Origin: Sphingobacterium chuzhouense
GTDB lineage: Bacteria > Bacteroidota > Bacteroidia > Sphingobacteriales > Sphingobacteriaceae
Assembly: GCF_014692525.1 (NCBI RefSeq)
Contig: NZ_JACNYL010000006.1
Location: forward strand, 1 to 64,000
DNA length: 64,000 nucleotides
Direction: 5' to 3'
Made by a program: the position numbers and the translations under genes
Part shown: positions 1 through 8,767 of the stretch, piece after piece
Numbering within the stretch: the stretch's first letter is position 1
How the letters are laid out: every line of letters starts with the position of its first letter
The notes under the pieces: generated by a model
What the model was told of the DNA's origin: nothing
Seen by the model: the letters and a program-made list of their open reading frames with translations, nothing else
The model's database searches: none

Positions 1-140
1 ACAGCAACTCACAACCGCTTTATGTCATTGTAGACGCAGAAGGCAACGTGCTGATACAGCCCAGCGGCGCGGACTACAACGTAAACAGCTATGCAGCCTA
101 CCTAAAAAGTGGTATTGATGCGTTTAATAGCAAGGAATAG
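1..140 (+). CDS. C-terminal end of a DsbD-type thioredoxin-domain protein (partial)
   Basis: The window opens inside a reading frame that runs from base 3 to a TAG at 138-140, giving 45 residues. The segment NSQPLYVIVDAEGNVL followed by a YAAYLKSGIDAF tail matches the last strands and helix of the thioredoxin domain at the C-terminus of Bacteroidota DsbD/cytochrome c biogenesis proteins, which carry electrons across the inner membrane to periplasmic thiol enzymes. The catalytic CxxC and the membrane part would lie upstream of the window and cannot be seen. A stand-alone thioredoxin-like protein is also possible. The pfkA start lies 29 bp further on, on the same strand. Confidence 0.6.
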   Translation, partial: SNSQPLYVIVDAEGNVLIQPSGADYNVNSYAAYLKSGIDAFNSKE

Positions 141-169
141 AGATAAAAAGAATAAACAATCAATCTAAC

Positions 170-1144
170 ATGAGAACTATAAAAAATATTGCAGTTTTGA
201 CATCCGGAGGAGATTCTCCGGGAATGAATGCAGGTATCCGTGCAGTAGTACGTACGGGGATATACAACGACTTAAATGTATTCGGCGTACGTAGAGGCTA
301 TGATGGCCTGGTAAAAGGCGAAATTGTCCCTATGGACGCTAAATCGGTTGCCAATATCATCCAACGTGGCGGAACCATTCTCAAAACTGCTAGAAGTGAA
401 GAATTTAAAACTTACGAGGGACGTAAACAGGCGTATGAGAATATTAAAACGTTAGGAATTGACGCTTTAATTGTGATCGGTGGGGATGGAACGTTTACAG
501 GAGCGTCTAAATTTATAGAAGAATTTGATATTCCTATCATTGGGATGCCGGGCACTATCGACAACGATTTAGCCGGAACAGATTTCACCATCGGATATGA
601 CACCGCTATCAATACCGTAGTAGATGCTGTGGACAAGATAAGAGACACAGCTGAGTCTCATGACCGTGTATTTGTTATCGAAGTTATGGGACGTGACTCC
701 GGCCTGATTGCATTGCGTTCCGGTATCAGCACAGGCGCTGAAGCCGTATTAATCCCTGAACTGAACGTAGACTATGATGCTATTATGAAACGTCTGGACA
801 AATCGCGTAAAAATAAATCTTCCCGTATCATCATTGTAGCGGAAGGCGATAAAGAGGGCGGTGAAGTAGTTGCGGATAAAATCAAAGAGAATTTTCCGCA
901 TTACGATGTTCGTCTTTCTATATTAGGGCATATCCAACGTGGCGGCAGACCAAGCTGTATGGATAGAGTTTTGGCAAGTAGATTAGGCGTAGCTTCAGTC
1001 GAAGGTCTATTAGAAGGAAGAAGAGGAGAAATGGCGGGACTTATCTGCGGGCAGGTGCAATTTACTCCGTTTAACAAAGCGATTAAACATATTGATAAGA
1101 TAAACGAGAACTTAACTAGAATCGTGGAAATTCTATCATTATAA
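170..1144 (+). CDS. pfkA: ATP-dependent 6-phosphofructokinase
   Basis: Phosphorylates fructose 6-phosphate to fructose 1,6-bisphosphate, the committed step of glycolysis, in the cytosol. The 324-residue length is standard for the bacterial tetrameric enzyme. Visible motifs are the ATP loop TSGGDSPGMN (11-20), GGDGT (104-108), the catalytic PGTIDNDL segment (127-134), MGRDSGL (173-179) and LGHIQRGG near 251-258. A Gly in GGDG together with GTIDND, rather than GGDD and KTIDND, indicates an ATP enzyme and not a pyrophosphate-dependent one (family knowledge). It begins with ATG after an A-rich leader without a clear Shine-Dalgarno, as is usual in Bacteroidota. It ends at a hairpin shared with the convergent response-regulator gene. 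Confidence 0.96.
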   Translation: MRTIKNIAVLTSGGDSPGMNAGIRAVVRTGIYNDLNVFGVRRGYDGLVKGEIVPMDAKSVANIIQRGGTILKTARSEEFKTYEGRKQAYENIKTLGIDALIVIGGDGTFTGASKFIEEFDIPIIGMPGTIDNDLAGTDFTIGYDTAINTVVDAVDKIRDTAESHDRVFVIEVMGRDSGLIALRSGISTGAEAVLIPELNVDYDAIMKRLDKSRKNKSSRIIIVAEGDKEGGEVVADKIKENFPHYDVRLSILGHIQRGGRPSCMDRVLASRLGVASVEGLLEGRRGEMAGLICGQVQFTPFNKAIKHIDKINENLTRIVEILSL

Positions 1145-1148
1145 AATA

Positions 1149-1173
1149 AGGGGGCGCAGTTGATGCGCCCCTT
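1149..1173. terminator. Hairpin between convergent pfkA and response-regulator genes
   Basis: GGGGCGCA (1151-1158) pairs perfectly with TGCGCCCC (1164-1171) around the 5-nt loop GTTGA. A G-T and an A-T pair extend the stem outward. It sits exactly between two convergent stop codons, so it can serve both strands. There is only a short T-run on the pfkA side. Confidence 0.7.
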
Positions 1174-1860
1174 CTAACTTACCAGTAATTTATATCCTTT
1201 TCCGTGTACATTGACAATCTCCACGTTAGGATCTTCCTTAAGATATTTACGTAATTTGCTCAAAAACACATCCATACTACGACCAGTAAAGTAATTGTCG
1301 TCGTGCCATATTTTCACTAATGCTTCCTCGCGCGTAAGCACATCGTTTTTGTTCAGGCACAATAACCGCAACAATTCAGCTTCTTTAGTGGACAACTTTT
1401 GCTGTTGACCTTTAAAGGAGATAATCTGGCTCGTGTAATCGAAGAAATAATCCCCAATTTCAAATTTATCTGCCAATTCTTCCTCTTTATCCTTGGATAC
1501 ACGCTTCAACAATGCATTTATGCGAAGTAATAATTCTTCTACACGGAATGGTTTCGTAATGTAGTCATCTCCTCCCAATTCGAATGCCTGTGTTTTGTCT
1601 TCCATCATACCTTTCGCCGTAGCGTAGATAATAGGTATAGTTTTGTCCATTTTACGAACGTCTTTGCCCAAAGAAAAACCATCTTTTTTCGGCATCATTA
1701 CATCAAAAATACACAGGTCATATTTGTCTTTACGAAAAGCTGTAAGCGCTTCATCGCCATCTTGGGCTAATGTAACATCAAATTTTCCTTTTAATTCTAA
1801 GTAGTCTTTTAGAAGTTCGCCTAAGTTCGGGTCGTCTTCAGCCAGTAATATTTTTTGCAT
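1174..1860 (-). CDS. OmpR-family response regulator (RprY-like)
   Basis: Two-component DNA-binding response regulator of 228 residues. The receiver domain (about 1-120) has the acidic pocket E8/D9/D10, the phospho-acceptor D53 in IFDVMMP, the switch T81 and the conserved K103 in ITKPF. A winged-helix output domain follows (about 130-228), ending in the typical HGKGYKL wing. The histidine-kinase gene lies directly upstream on the same strand with a 15-bp gap, so the two form one transcription unit with the kinase first. Similarity in order and architecture to Bacteroides RprX/RprY is a family-level comparison; the target genes are not apparent here. Confidence 0.92.
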   Translation of the reverse strand: MQKILLAEDDPNLGELLKDYLELKGKFDVTLAQDGDEALTAFRKDKYDLCIFDVMMPKKDGFSLGKDVRKMDKTIPIIYATAKGMMEDKTQAFELGGDDYITKPFRVEELLLRINALLKRVSKDKEEELADKFEIGDYFFDYTSQIISFKGQQQKLSTKEAELLRLLCLNKNDVLTREEALVKIWHDDNYFTGRSMDVFLSKLRKYLKEDPNVEIVNVHGKGYKLLVS

Positions 1861-1875
1861 ACGAATGTCAGTTTT

Positions 1876-3735
1876 TTATGCTTCTCGATCAGGTGTAATA
1901 CCTTTCAAAGGAAAAGTTAACTCAAAGATTGTGCCTTTGTCTTTTTCACTTTTCACCTGAATTTCACCGTTAAGCCGTTTTACAATATCATTAACATAAC
2001 TTAGTCCTAACCCAAATCCCTTGACATTATGTACATTCCCTGTCGGAATTCGGTAGAACTGGTCAAATATCTTTTCCTTCTGATCTTTCGTCATCCCCAT
2101 CCCTTTATCCGCGATCGTAACGATAACATGATGTTTCGTGGTATACGTTTTTACAGTAATCTCGGGAGCATCTTTGCTATATTTGATCGCGTTGTCCACT
2201 AAGTTAAAAAATACATTGGATAAATGGAGTTCATCTCCAATGACCAAATCGTTCGGAGCAGATATATCTGTATGGAGTACACCATTTGCACGTTGGAGTT
2301 GTAGGTTCATACTGTCCAAAACACCGGAAACAACTGCATTGATATGGACATCCACCTTCTCTATTTTTAAGTTCTCCTTTTCTAAACGAGCAATATTTAA
2401 TACCCGTTCGATATGATTACCAAGCCGAACATTTTCATCATAAATAATATTGGCCAATCTATTTACACGCTTCCCATCCGCAGCGATTTCAGGATCACGG
2501 AGGGATTCACTGGCTATCATAATCGTTGCCACGGGTGTTTTAAATTCATGGGTCATGTTATTCATGAAATCCGTTTTCATCTCCGAAATCTTCTTTTGCT
2601 TAAAGATAATACTTAGTGTATAAGCGAAAGCACCGATGAGCAACGCTAACAATGCAATCATAGGCAACAGCATATAACTCATGGTGTCCCGGATAACCGA
2701 GGATTTATTTGGAAAATAAATGGACAAAAGACCCGGCGAACTGTTTAAATCATTTTCAAATAACTTTGTACTGTATTTCGCGAATTGTTTTTTTGCATTC
2801 GGATTGTTGCTTTGTAGGGTCTCATAAATAATATAACTTTGATCATCCCTCACTTCGATATTAAAAGGCACATAAATATCACGTTTATTTAATTCCGTAT
2901 CCAGCTCCTTTTTTAAATATTTGATGTTCAATCGTTCACGAAAGGGTTTTTTCGCAAGTAATATACTCGACTCTATATCTTTTAAAATGTGTTCGCTTTT
3001 GCCCCCTATAATAGCTAGCGTATCAAAAAGCGTGGTTGCTTGCTGCAGTTTCTTTGCGTTCAGTACGAGTAGCTCGTTCTCCAATTCCTGCAATTGGTCC
3101 GCGATTTCCCGATTTATTCGCGGGATCAACGTAGCCGTCTGCATAGCCTCTACCCTATTATTTCTGAAATACGGAATAATAAAACGCGTACTATCGTCTT
3201 TCGCCGGAACTAAAGGCACTTCACGCTTCGCAGATAATTGTATATCGGTATCAATATACCCCTCACCCAAGTATTTATTGACGACATTAAAGTCTATATA
3301 GGTCTGGTATCGCTTCCTTCTTATATATGTTTCGAAAAACGCATTGTTAACATAGATCGCATTCGGAACAAGAGCTTTTAGATTCTCCTCCTCTTCCCGG
3401 TAGCGCTGCTGATAATCAAATTGCTGTCGTTGCAGTTTTTTTATCCTCTCTTGAATTTGCAATTGGCTTGCCAGAAGCTGCTCATTACGCTCCCGCATAG
3501 CTTGGTCGGCCTTAAACTTCTCTTGATTAATACGATCCTGCTCGCGAGCAAATTCAAAGATTTCTTGCTTTTCAATCTTACCGGCAACCGAAGCAAGTGC
3601 CGCGCTAACCGCTTCATCAAAAAGTTGGGATTTTTGTTTAAAGGACTCCCTAATAAAATAATATTGCATAGCCATTACCCCTATAAGGGCAACAGACATT
3701 AGCCATATAATCAGTGTGATACTTCGCTTCTTCAT
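1876..3735 (-). CDS. Membrane sensor histidine kinase (RprX-like)
   Basis: Partner of the adjacent response regulator. The 619-residue protein has an N-terminal membrane segment (about 7-28), a large periplasmic region of about 320 residues whose first part (about 60-125) is rich in Glu/Gln/Arg and probably a coiled coil, and a second membrane segment (about 353-377). The HisKA domain has the phospho-acceptor H396 in MTHEFKTP, followed by an HATPase domain with DNAIKYS, ADKGMGM and GFGLGLSYV. No PAS or HAMP domain is obvious. The signal sensed is unknown. About 208 bp of non-coding DNA separates it from the divergent phosphopantetheinyl-transferase gene and must carry both start regions; I see no confident promoter there. 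Confidence 0.93.
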   Translation of the reverse strand: MKKRSITLIIWLMSVALIGVMAMQYYFIRESFKQKSQLFDEAVSAALASVAGKIEKQEIFEFAREQDRINQEKFKADQAMRERNEQLLASQLQIQERIKKLQRQQFDYQQRYREEEENLKALVPNAIYVNNAFFETYIRRKRYQTYIDFNVVNKYLGEGYIDTDIQLSAKREVPLVPAKDDSTRFIIPYFRNNRVEAMQTATLIPRINREIADQLQELENELLVLNAKKLQQATTLFDTLAIIGGKSEHILKDIESSILLAKKPFRERLNIKYLKKELDTELNKRDIYVPFNIEVRDDQSYIIYETLQSNNPNAKKQFAKYSTKLFENDLNSSPGLLSIYFPNKSSVIRDTMSYMLLPMIALLALLIGAFAYTLSIIFKQKKISEMKTDFMNNMTHEFKTPVATIMIASESLRDPEIAADGKRVNRLANIIYDENVRLGNHIERVLNIARLEKENLKIEKVDVHINAVVSGVLDSMNLQLQRANGVLHTDISAPNDLVIGDELHLSNVFFNLVDNAIKYSKDAPEITVKTYTTKHHVIVTIADKGMGMTKDQKEKIFDQFYRIPTGNVHNVKGFGLGLSYVNDIVKRLNGEIQVKSEKDKGTIFELTFPLKGITPDREA

Positions 3736-3949
3736 CCTTACTGTCTACAAAAATAGGCAGGGCTTTGCGTTAAAGCTCAGCCTTTAACACTATTTAACAG
3801 CAAATAGCCTATAAATCAACTTTTTTACGTAACTTTAGTCTTATAAAGAAGCATAAAAAACATGAAATTGTTGCTAACCATGTTCTTCTTAAAATAAAAT
3901 CTTATACATACGCTCAGACAAGTAAAAGCAATTTTATCTACATTTGGTT

Positions 3950-4594
3950 ATGGCATTGGTATACCTTCGGGAATTAGATAGCGATACAAAATTTGCTATA
4001 TGGAAAATAGAGGAAACAGCGGAAGAACTATTAGACCGTTTGCAGCTTGATGAACAAGAGAAATCTGTATTGGAACGTTTCAGCAAAGGGAAACGAACAT
4101 TACACTGGTTGGCATCACGCGTCCTCCTCCGTTACCTCCTTAAAACGGACGAGTTTATTTTCTGTCCATCTGATGAAAACGGAAAGCCCTATCTACCAAA
4201 TTACCCATATGAAATATCGTTTACGCATTCCTACGACTATGCCGGGCTGATCATGAGCCAAAAGGGCCCTTGCGGCATCGATCTCGAAATTGTTAAAGAC
4301 AAAGTATTGCGTATCAAAGAAAAATTCATGAAACCTAATGAATTGGCTTTTATACAAAACGATAATATCGAACAATTATACGCCTGTTGGTGCGCCAAAG
4401 AAGCGGTGTATAAACTTCAAGGCAACAAAGGCATCTCTTTTCTCGAAAACATGACTATTCTACCTTTCCAATATAAACCGCAGGGTGTCATGACAGTTAT
4501 GCTCCGTAAAGGTAGATTAGTGAAGTCTTTTCAAGTCTACTACGAAAAATTTCAAGACTATATGCTCGGTTACGTGGTTGAACCCAAATTGTGA
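3950..4594 (+). CDS. 4'-phosphopantetheinyl transferase superfamily protein
   Basis: Transfers the phosphopantetheine arm from CoA to carrier proteins of fatty-acid, polyketide or peptide synthesis. With the ATG at 3950 the protein is 214 residues, in the Sfp/HetI size class. The signature GIDLE (109-113) and WCAKEAVYK (147-155) supply the Mg-binding Asp111 and Glu113 and the catalytic Glu151. An in-frame TTG six bases upstream (3944) could extend it by two residues, but ATG fits family N-termini better. The carrier-protein substrate cannot be inferred, because no synthase gene is nearby. Confidence 0.88.
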   Translation: MALVYLRELDSDTKFAIWKIEETAEELLDRLQLDEQEKSVLERFSKGKRTLHWLASRVLLRYLLKTDEFIFCPSDENGKPYLPNYPYEISFTHSYDYAGLIMSQKGPCGIDLEIVKDKVLRIKEKFMKPNELAFIQNDNIEQLYACWCAKEAVYKLQGNKGISFLENMTILPFQYKPQGVMTVMLRKGRLVKSFQVYYEKFQDYMLGYVVEPKL

Positions 4595-4680
4595 ACGGCA
4601 TGAAGAGAAGAATTTGATAATTTGTTAATTCTCAGCACATCTTAGGTTAACAAAAAAAGGTTTTCTTTGGAAAAACGAAT

Positions 4681-5511
4681 ATGAAGCGAAATGTTGAATT
4701 AGTCGTTATTTCCGATGTCCATCTAGGAACGTACGGTTGTCGAGCAAAAGAGTTGCTGAGATATCTGTCCTCTATAGCACCCAAAAAGCTCATTCTCAAT
4801 GGAGATATCATAGACATCTGGCAATTTAGAAAAAGTTATTTCCCCGAATCCCATTTACAAGTATTAAAATACATCTTAGACTTGGCCTATACCGACTGTG
4901 AGGTCGTGTACATCACCGGCAATCACGATGAGATGTTGAGAAAGTTCGGAAAGATGCAGTTCGGGCGAATTGAACTGACCAACCGAAAACTCTTGAATAT
5001 CGACAACAAAAAAGTTTGGGTTTTTCATGGAGACGTTTTCGACGCTTCCATCCAACACACAAAATGGCTTGCCAAACTCGGTGGCTGGGGATACGATCGC
5101 TTAATCCAACTAAATAATATTATCAATTTAATCCTGGTTAAACTCGGTTATGAAAAATACTCCCTTTCCAAGAAAATCAAAAACTCGGTAAAAAAAGCGG
5201 TAAAGTTCATATCTGATTTCGAAGAAACGGCCTCCCATTTAGCCATTGAAAATCATTACGACTATGTCGTCTGCGGGCACATTCATCATCCACAGATTCG
5301 GCAGGTAGAAACAAAACGCGGGAGCTGCACCTACATGAATTCCGGTGATTGGATCGAGAATCTCACCGCTTTAGAGTATAATCAAGGTAGCTGGGAACTA
5401 TTTAATTACGAAAATCACAAAAATATACTTGAACAGCAACCTATGGAAACTACACCATTTAATAACAATGTAGAGGAGCTGTTAAATAGTATTGTTAACG
5501 GGCCTATCTAA
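4681..5511 (+). CDS. LpxH-like calcineurin-fold metallophosphatase
   Basis: Probable UDP-2,3-diacylglucosamine diphosphatase of lipid A synthesis or a close relative. The 276-residue protein carries the full dimetal set: D12 and H14 in SDVHLG, GD (41-42), GNHDE (80-84), HGD (116-118) and GHIHHP (199-204). An insert rich in Lys and hydrophobic residues (about 135-180) resembles the membrane-associating lid of LpxH-type enzymes. The assignment to lipid A is by family similarity; another phosphodiesterase substrate is possible. Its stop codon overlaps the 3' end of the convergent FMN-reductase gene by 4 bp, so no spacer exists between the two. Confidence 0.75.
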   Translation: MKRNVELVVISDVHLGTYGCRAKELLRYLSSIAPKKLILNGDIIDIWQFRKSYFPESHLQVLKYILDLAYTDCEVVYITGNHDEMLRKFGKMQFGRIELTNRKLLNIDNKKVWVFHGDVFDASIQHTKWLAKLGGWGYDRLIQLNNIINLILVKLGYEKYSLSKKIKNSVKKAVKFISDFEETASHLAIENHYDYVVCGHIHHPQIRQVETKRGSCTYMNSGDWIENLTALEYNQGSWELFNYENHKNILEQQPMETTPFNNNVEELLNSIVNGPI

Positions 5512-6029
5512 AAACGTGCGATTTCATCAATCTGCTCCTGCACAAACTTCGTTGTCAACTCATCAATGAGCTGATCGTCACCTCCTAATTCATCGTGAAC
5601 TTTTGACAGATGGATTTTTAGCGGCAATACATGCATCCGCATGTAGTTACACACTCCCGTGAAATGGTCAACACCACGTATATTCCCATATTTCCCAGTA
5701 GAAACACCTACAAGCGCCGCTTTTTTATGAAAAAAAGAAGCAGGAAAAGAACAGGCATCTATAAACACCTTTAATATCCCCGGAAAACTCCCGTTGTATT
5801 CGGGAATAATAAAGACAAATTTATGTGCTGCAGACACTAACGCCTGTATAGGTTTAAAAGCTTCACTACGTTTCCCATATAGATCCGTAACCGTGATATC
5901 ACTTGGTAAGTCCGACAGCGAGAGCAATTCCCACGATTCCCCTTTCCGCTGTAGCTCCTGTTGATAATATTTAGCTATTTTTAAAGAGTTACTCCGTTCG
6001 CGATTTGTTCCCGATATAATTAAGTTCAT
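5508..6029 (-). CDS. NAD(P)H-dependent FMN reductase family protein
   Basis: Flavodoxin-like oxidoreductase of 173 residues. The N-terminal SGTNRERSNS loop (about 6-15) binds the FMN phosphate. The PEYNGSFPG motif (about 96-104) and the following STGKYGN segment are typical of the NADPH-dependent FMN/azo/quinone reductase family. The physiological acceptor (flavin, quinone, azo compound or metal) cannot be read from the sequence. Transcribed alone, convergent with the metallophosphatase gene, with parA starting about 220 bp away in the opposite direction. Confidence 0.85.
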   Translation of the reverse strand: MNLIISGTNRERSNSLKIAKYYQQELQRKGESWELLSLSDLPSDITVTDLYGKRSEAFKPIQALVSAAHKFVFIIPEYNGSFPGILKVFIDACSFPASFFHKKAALVGVSTGKYGNIRGVDHFTGVCNYMRMHVLPLKIHLSKVHDELGGDDQLIDELTTKFVQEQIDEIARF

Positions 6030-6182
6030 ATTATAAAATAGTGCTGTTATAAAAAGCCCTCATTCTATATAAAAGGGTAATGCTATTTTTTTGTATCTTA
6101 GCAACCTTAGCCGTTGGGTAAGAGCTTTTGCCAAAAATACGATTTTTAACATCATTTAAGCATTTGCTTTATCGTAGGAATG

Positions 6183-6202
6183 TAAATTTGGCAGTAACTT
6201 TG
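6183..6202 (+). promoter_or_regulatory. Candidate promoter -7 elements for the parA operon
   Basis: Two matches to the Bacteroidota -7 box TAnnTTTG lie 49-68 bp before the parA ATG: TAAATTTG (6183-6190) and TAACTTTG (6195-6202). A TTTG at 6163-6166 is 16 bp upstream of the first box, shorter than the usual 18-20 bp, so the pair is only suggestive. Confidence 0.3.
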
Positions 6203-6250
6203 GGAAAGTTTTATTCGGTCGGTGTTTAGATAAAAAAGGGGTTGAATCTC

Positions 6251-7048
6251 ATGGGAAAAATAATAGCAATAGCCAATCAGAAAGGCGGTGTAGGAAAAAC
6301 AACAACTTCCATCAATTTGGCGGCAAGTTTGGCTGTTTTGGAGCATAAGACATTGTTGGTAGATGCCGATCCTCAAGCAAATTCCACTTCGGGAATTGGT
6401 TTTGACCCTCGGGTGATCAAGGCGAGTGTATATGAATGTTTAGTAAACGACCTGCCTCCACGCGAGGCTATCCAGCAAACAGATACGCCTAACCTTGACT
6501 TACTACCGGCACATATTGATCTCGTAGGTGCAGAAATCGAAATGATCAACATGCATGAACGAGAGTTCAAAATGAAGAAAATGTTAGATGAAGTGAAAGA
6601 CGACTACGACTTCATCATTATAGACTGTTCACCTTCACTGGGACTAATTACTATAAATGCACTGACCGCATCCGATTCGGTTATCATCCCAGTACAATGC
6701 GAATACTTTGCATTAGAAGGCTTGGGGAAACTATTGAACACCATTAAAATCGTTCAAACGCGGTTGAATACCAGTTTAGAAATCGAAGGTATCCTCTTAA
6801 CGATGTACGATGTACGTTTACGCCTGTCGAACCAAGTAGTGGAAGAGGTTCGTACGCATTTCAGCGATCTAGTTTTTGACACCATCATTCAACGAAATAC
6901 ACGGTTAAGCGAAGCGCCTAGCTTTGGTATTTCCGTTATTATGCACGATGCATCGTGTAAAGGTGCTATCAACTACCTAAATCTTGCGCGTGAAATATTA
7001 CAAAAAAACGGTTTAGTTACAGAGAATTCGCAAACAGCAACAGTATAG
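6251..7048 (+). CDS. parA: ParA/Soj chromosome-partitioning ATPase
   Basis: Deviant-Walker ATPase that moves ParB-bound origin regions along the nucleoid. I chose the ATG at 6251 (265 residues), since the upstream TTG at 6242 adds only three residues. Visible are the deviant Walker A KGGVGKT (11-17), the switch DADPQAN (38-44) and Walker B IIIDCSPSLG. There is no N-terminal DNA-binding extension, so it is of the short chromosomal type. parB begins one base after its stop. A purine-rich AAAAAAGGGG lies just before the start. Confidence 0.96.
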   Translation: MGKIIAIANQKGGVGKTTTSINLAASLAVLEHKTLLVDADPQANSTSGIGFDPRVIKASVYECLVNDLPPREAIQQTDTPNLDLLPAHIDLVGAEIEMINMHEREFKMKKMLDEVKDDYDFIIIDCSPSLGLITINALTASDSVIIPVQCEYFALEGLGKLLNTIKIVQTRLNTSLEIEGILLTMYDVRLRLSNQVVEEVRTHFSDLVFDTIIQRNTRLSEAPSFGISVIMHDASCKGAINYLNLAREILQKNGLVTENSQTATV

Positions 7049-7049
7049 T

Positions 7050-7967
7050 ATGGCATTACAAAGAAAAACAGGATTAGGAAAGGGATTGGGTGCACTATTG
7101 CAAGGTGACGATGTGCAAGTAACAAAGAACGCGGGTAAAGCAGATTCTGTAGCGAAAGAAAATACAAATACGGCTGCCGGCAGTATCAATTTCATCAAGG
7201 TTAGCCAGGTCGCCGTTAACCCCTTCCAACCCCGTACGGATTTCGATGAACAGGCTTTGCAGGAACTTTCCGAATCTATTAAAGTACAAGGACTAATCCA
7301 GCCCATCACCGTACGCCAGGTAGGAAAAAATGAATATCAATTAATTAGTGGAGAGCGTCGCTTACGGGCAGCGAAATTAGCGGGTATTGATGACATCCCC
7401 GCATACGTGCGTACAGCCAATGATCAGCAGATGCTGGAAATGGCACTTATCGAGAATATCCAGCGTGAGAACCTCAACGCCATTGAAGTCGCATTGAGTT
7501 TCCAGCGCATGATTGAAGAGTGTAACCTTAAACAGGAAGAACTTGGCGAACGGGTAAGTAAAAACCGCTCTACCGTAACAAACTATCTTCGTTTGTTGAA
7601 ATTACCTCCTGTTATTCAAGCAGGTATCCGTGACGGACAAATTTCTATGGGTCATGCACGCGCGCTAATCAATGTAGGCGAAGTAGAAAAACAGCTGTAT
7701 GTCTATCAGGAAATTATCGATAAAGGACTTTCTGTACGGATGGCTGAAATTTTAGTACGTAATATACAGCAACAGAACAAACCGAAGAAAGCTCCAGTAG
7801 GAAAGCAACTGGACTTCCAATACCAAAAAATTGAAGATGATCTGGCTTCCCGATTCTCTACCCGCGTAAAGTTAAACATGAAAAACAGCAGAGGTAAAGG
7901 AGCTATTGAGATTCCTTTTGAGAGTGAAGACGACCTAAGTCGTATCTTGGAATTATTGGACTGGTAA
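7050..7967 (+). CDS. parB: ParB/Spo0J chromosome-partitioning protein (CTP-binding clamp)
   Basis: Binds parS sites near the origin, loads as a CTP-dependent sliding clamp and stimulates ParA. The 305-residue protein starts with the ParA-activating segment RKTGLGKGLGALL (5-17). It has the nucleotide-binding GERRLRAA (101-108) and ENIQRENLN (135-143) motifs, a helix-turn-helix around KNRSTVTNYLRLL, and a C-terminal dimerisation domain after a basic linker. Translation is coupled to both neighbours: 1 bp after parA, and its TAA overlaps the next ATG. I found no palindrome resembling a Bacillus-type parS site in this window. Confidence 0.96.
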   Translation: MALQRKTGLGKGLGALLQGDDVQVTKNAGKADSVAKENTNTAAGSINFIKVSQVAVNPFQPRTDFDEQALQELSESIKVQGLIQPITVRQVGKNEYQLISGERRLRAAKLAGIDDIPAYVRTANDQQMLEMALIENIQRENLNAIEVALSFQRMIEECNLKQEELGERVSKNRSTVTNYLRLLKLPPVIQAGIRDGQISMGHARALINVGEVEKQLYVYQEIIDKGLSVRMAEILVRNIQQQNKPKKAPVGKQLDFQYQKIEDDLASRFSTRVKLNMKNSRGKGAIEIPFESEDDLSRILELLDW

Positions 7968-8749
7968 TGCGCTATATATCGATACTGTTCTTAATTATTT
8001 CTGCGACGTTAAACATATATGCGCAGGAGCGGGACACGACAATTAAAACCATAGATACTACGGTAACAGATACCGTTAAAACGAAGATTGCGCTTCAAGA
8101 TACGGTAGATATGCCTCCAGATACTCTCGGAGCTGTACAGGACAGCGTGAGAAAGGAAACCCGGAAAGAGAGAAGAGAAAGAGAGAAGGCAGAGAAAGAA
8201 CGGGAAAAATACTATTATAAGGACATCAAAAAAGATTCTACCCGACTAGAAATCGAATACCTATCAAGGGTAGCTTGGAAACGTTCTTTGATTTTACCCG
8301 GCTGGGGACAATACACCAATAAAGGCTTATGGTGGGTCAAAGTACCTATTATATATGGTGGTTTGGTCACAGGATATGTAGTGTTTGATTACTGGCAGTG
8401 GTATTATAAAAAATTCTTGGATGAATTGGATTATCGAATTACAACTAATGGCGATAAACAGGATCCCGACCTGATATACTGGGAAACGGAGGGTTTAGTT
8501 CGACAAAAAGACTACGGACGGCGGAATCGAGATCTAACCGTTCTGATTACAGCCGGTTTCTGGGGGCTGAACGTTGTCGAAGCCTACGTGGATTCTATGT
8601 TAAAATACAGATGGAATATCGGTTCCGACATGACGATGCGAATTCGTCCTACGCTTATGCCCAATGTGAATACAGGGTTAGCAAGTTCGCACGCTTTAGG
8701 AGGCTTTGGCGTAGCACCGGGCATAAAACTTACAATGAATTTAAAATAA
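7967..8749 (+). CDS. DUF5683 envelope protein
   Basis: A 260-residue protein with an N-terminal signal sequence (about 1-19, ending near YAQ), a Thr/Asp-rich stretch, a strongly charged Arg/Lys/Glu helix (about 62-85), and a DUF5683 region with hydrophobic segments near 100-127 and 190-206. The WKRSLILPGWGQYTNKGLWW segment is the most characteristic part of the family. Function is unknown. Its ATG overlaps the parB stop (TAATG), so it is co-translated with parAB, and dapB and lepB follow. The gene order suggests an envelope role connected with growth, but that is inference from position only. Confidence 0.8.
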   Translation: MRYISILFLIISATLNIYAQERDTTIKTIDTTVTDTVKTKIALQDTVDMPPDTLGAVQDSVRKETRKERREREKAEKEREKYYYKDIKKDSTRLEIEYLSRVAWKRSLILPGWGQYTNKGLWWVKVPIIYGGLVTGYVVFDYWQWYYKKFLDELDYRITTNGDKQDPDLIYWETEGLVRQKDYGRRNRDLTVLITAGFWGLNVVEAYVDSMLKYRWNIGSDMTMRIRPTLMPNVNTGLASSHALGGFGVAPGIKLTMNLK

Positions 8750-8767
8750 ATTAACCGGTTATTAGAT

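Noticed and set aside
3939..3946. TACATTTG as a promoter -7 box for the phosphopantetheinyl-transferase gene
   Set aside because: It matches TAnnTTTG, but would start transcription at or after the ATG at 3950, and there is no TTTG at the right spacing.
6030..6250. Possible parS site near parA
   Set aside because: Only short A/T palindromes such as AAAAAT/ATTTTT are present; nothing resembles the 16-bp GC-containing parS palindrome known from other bacteria.
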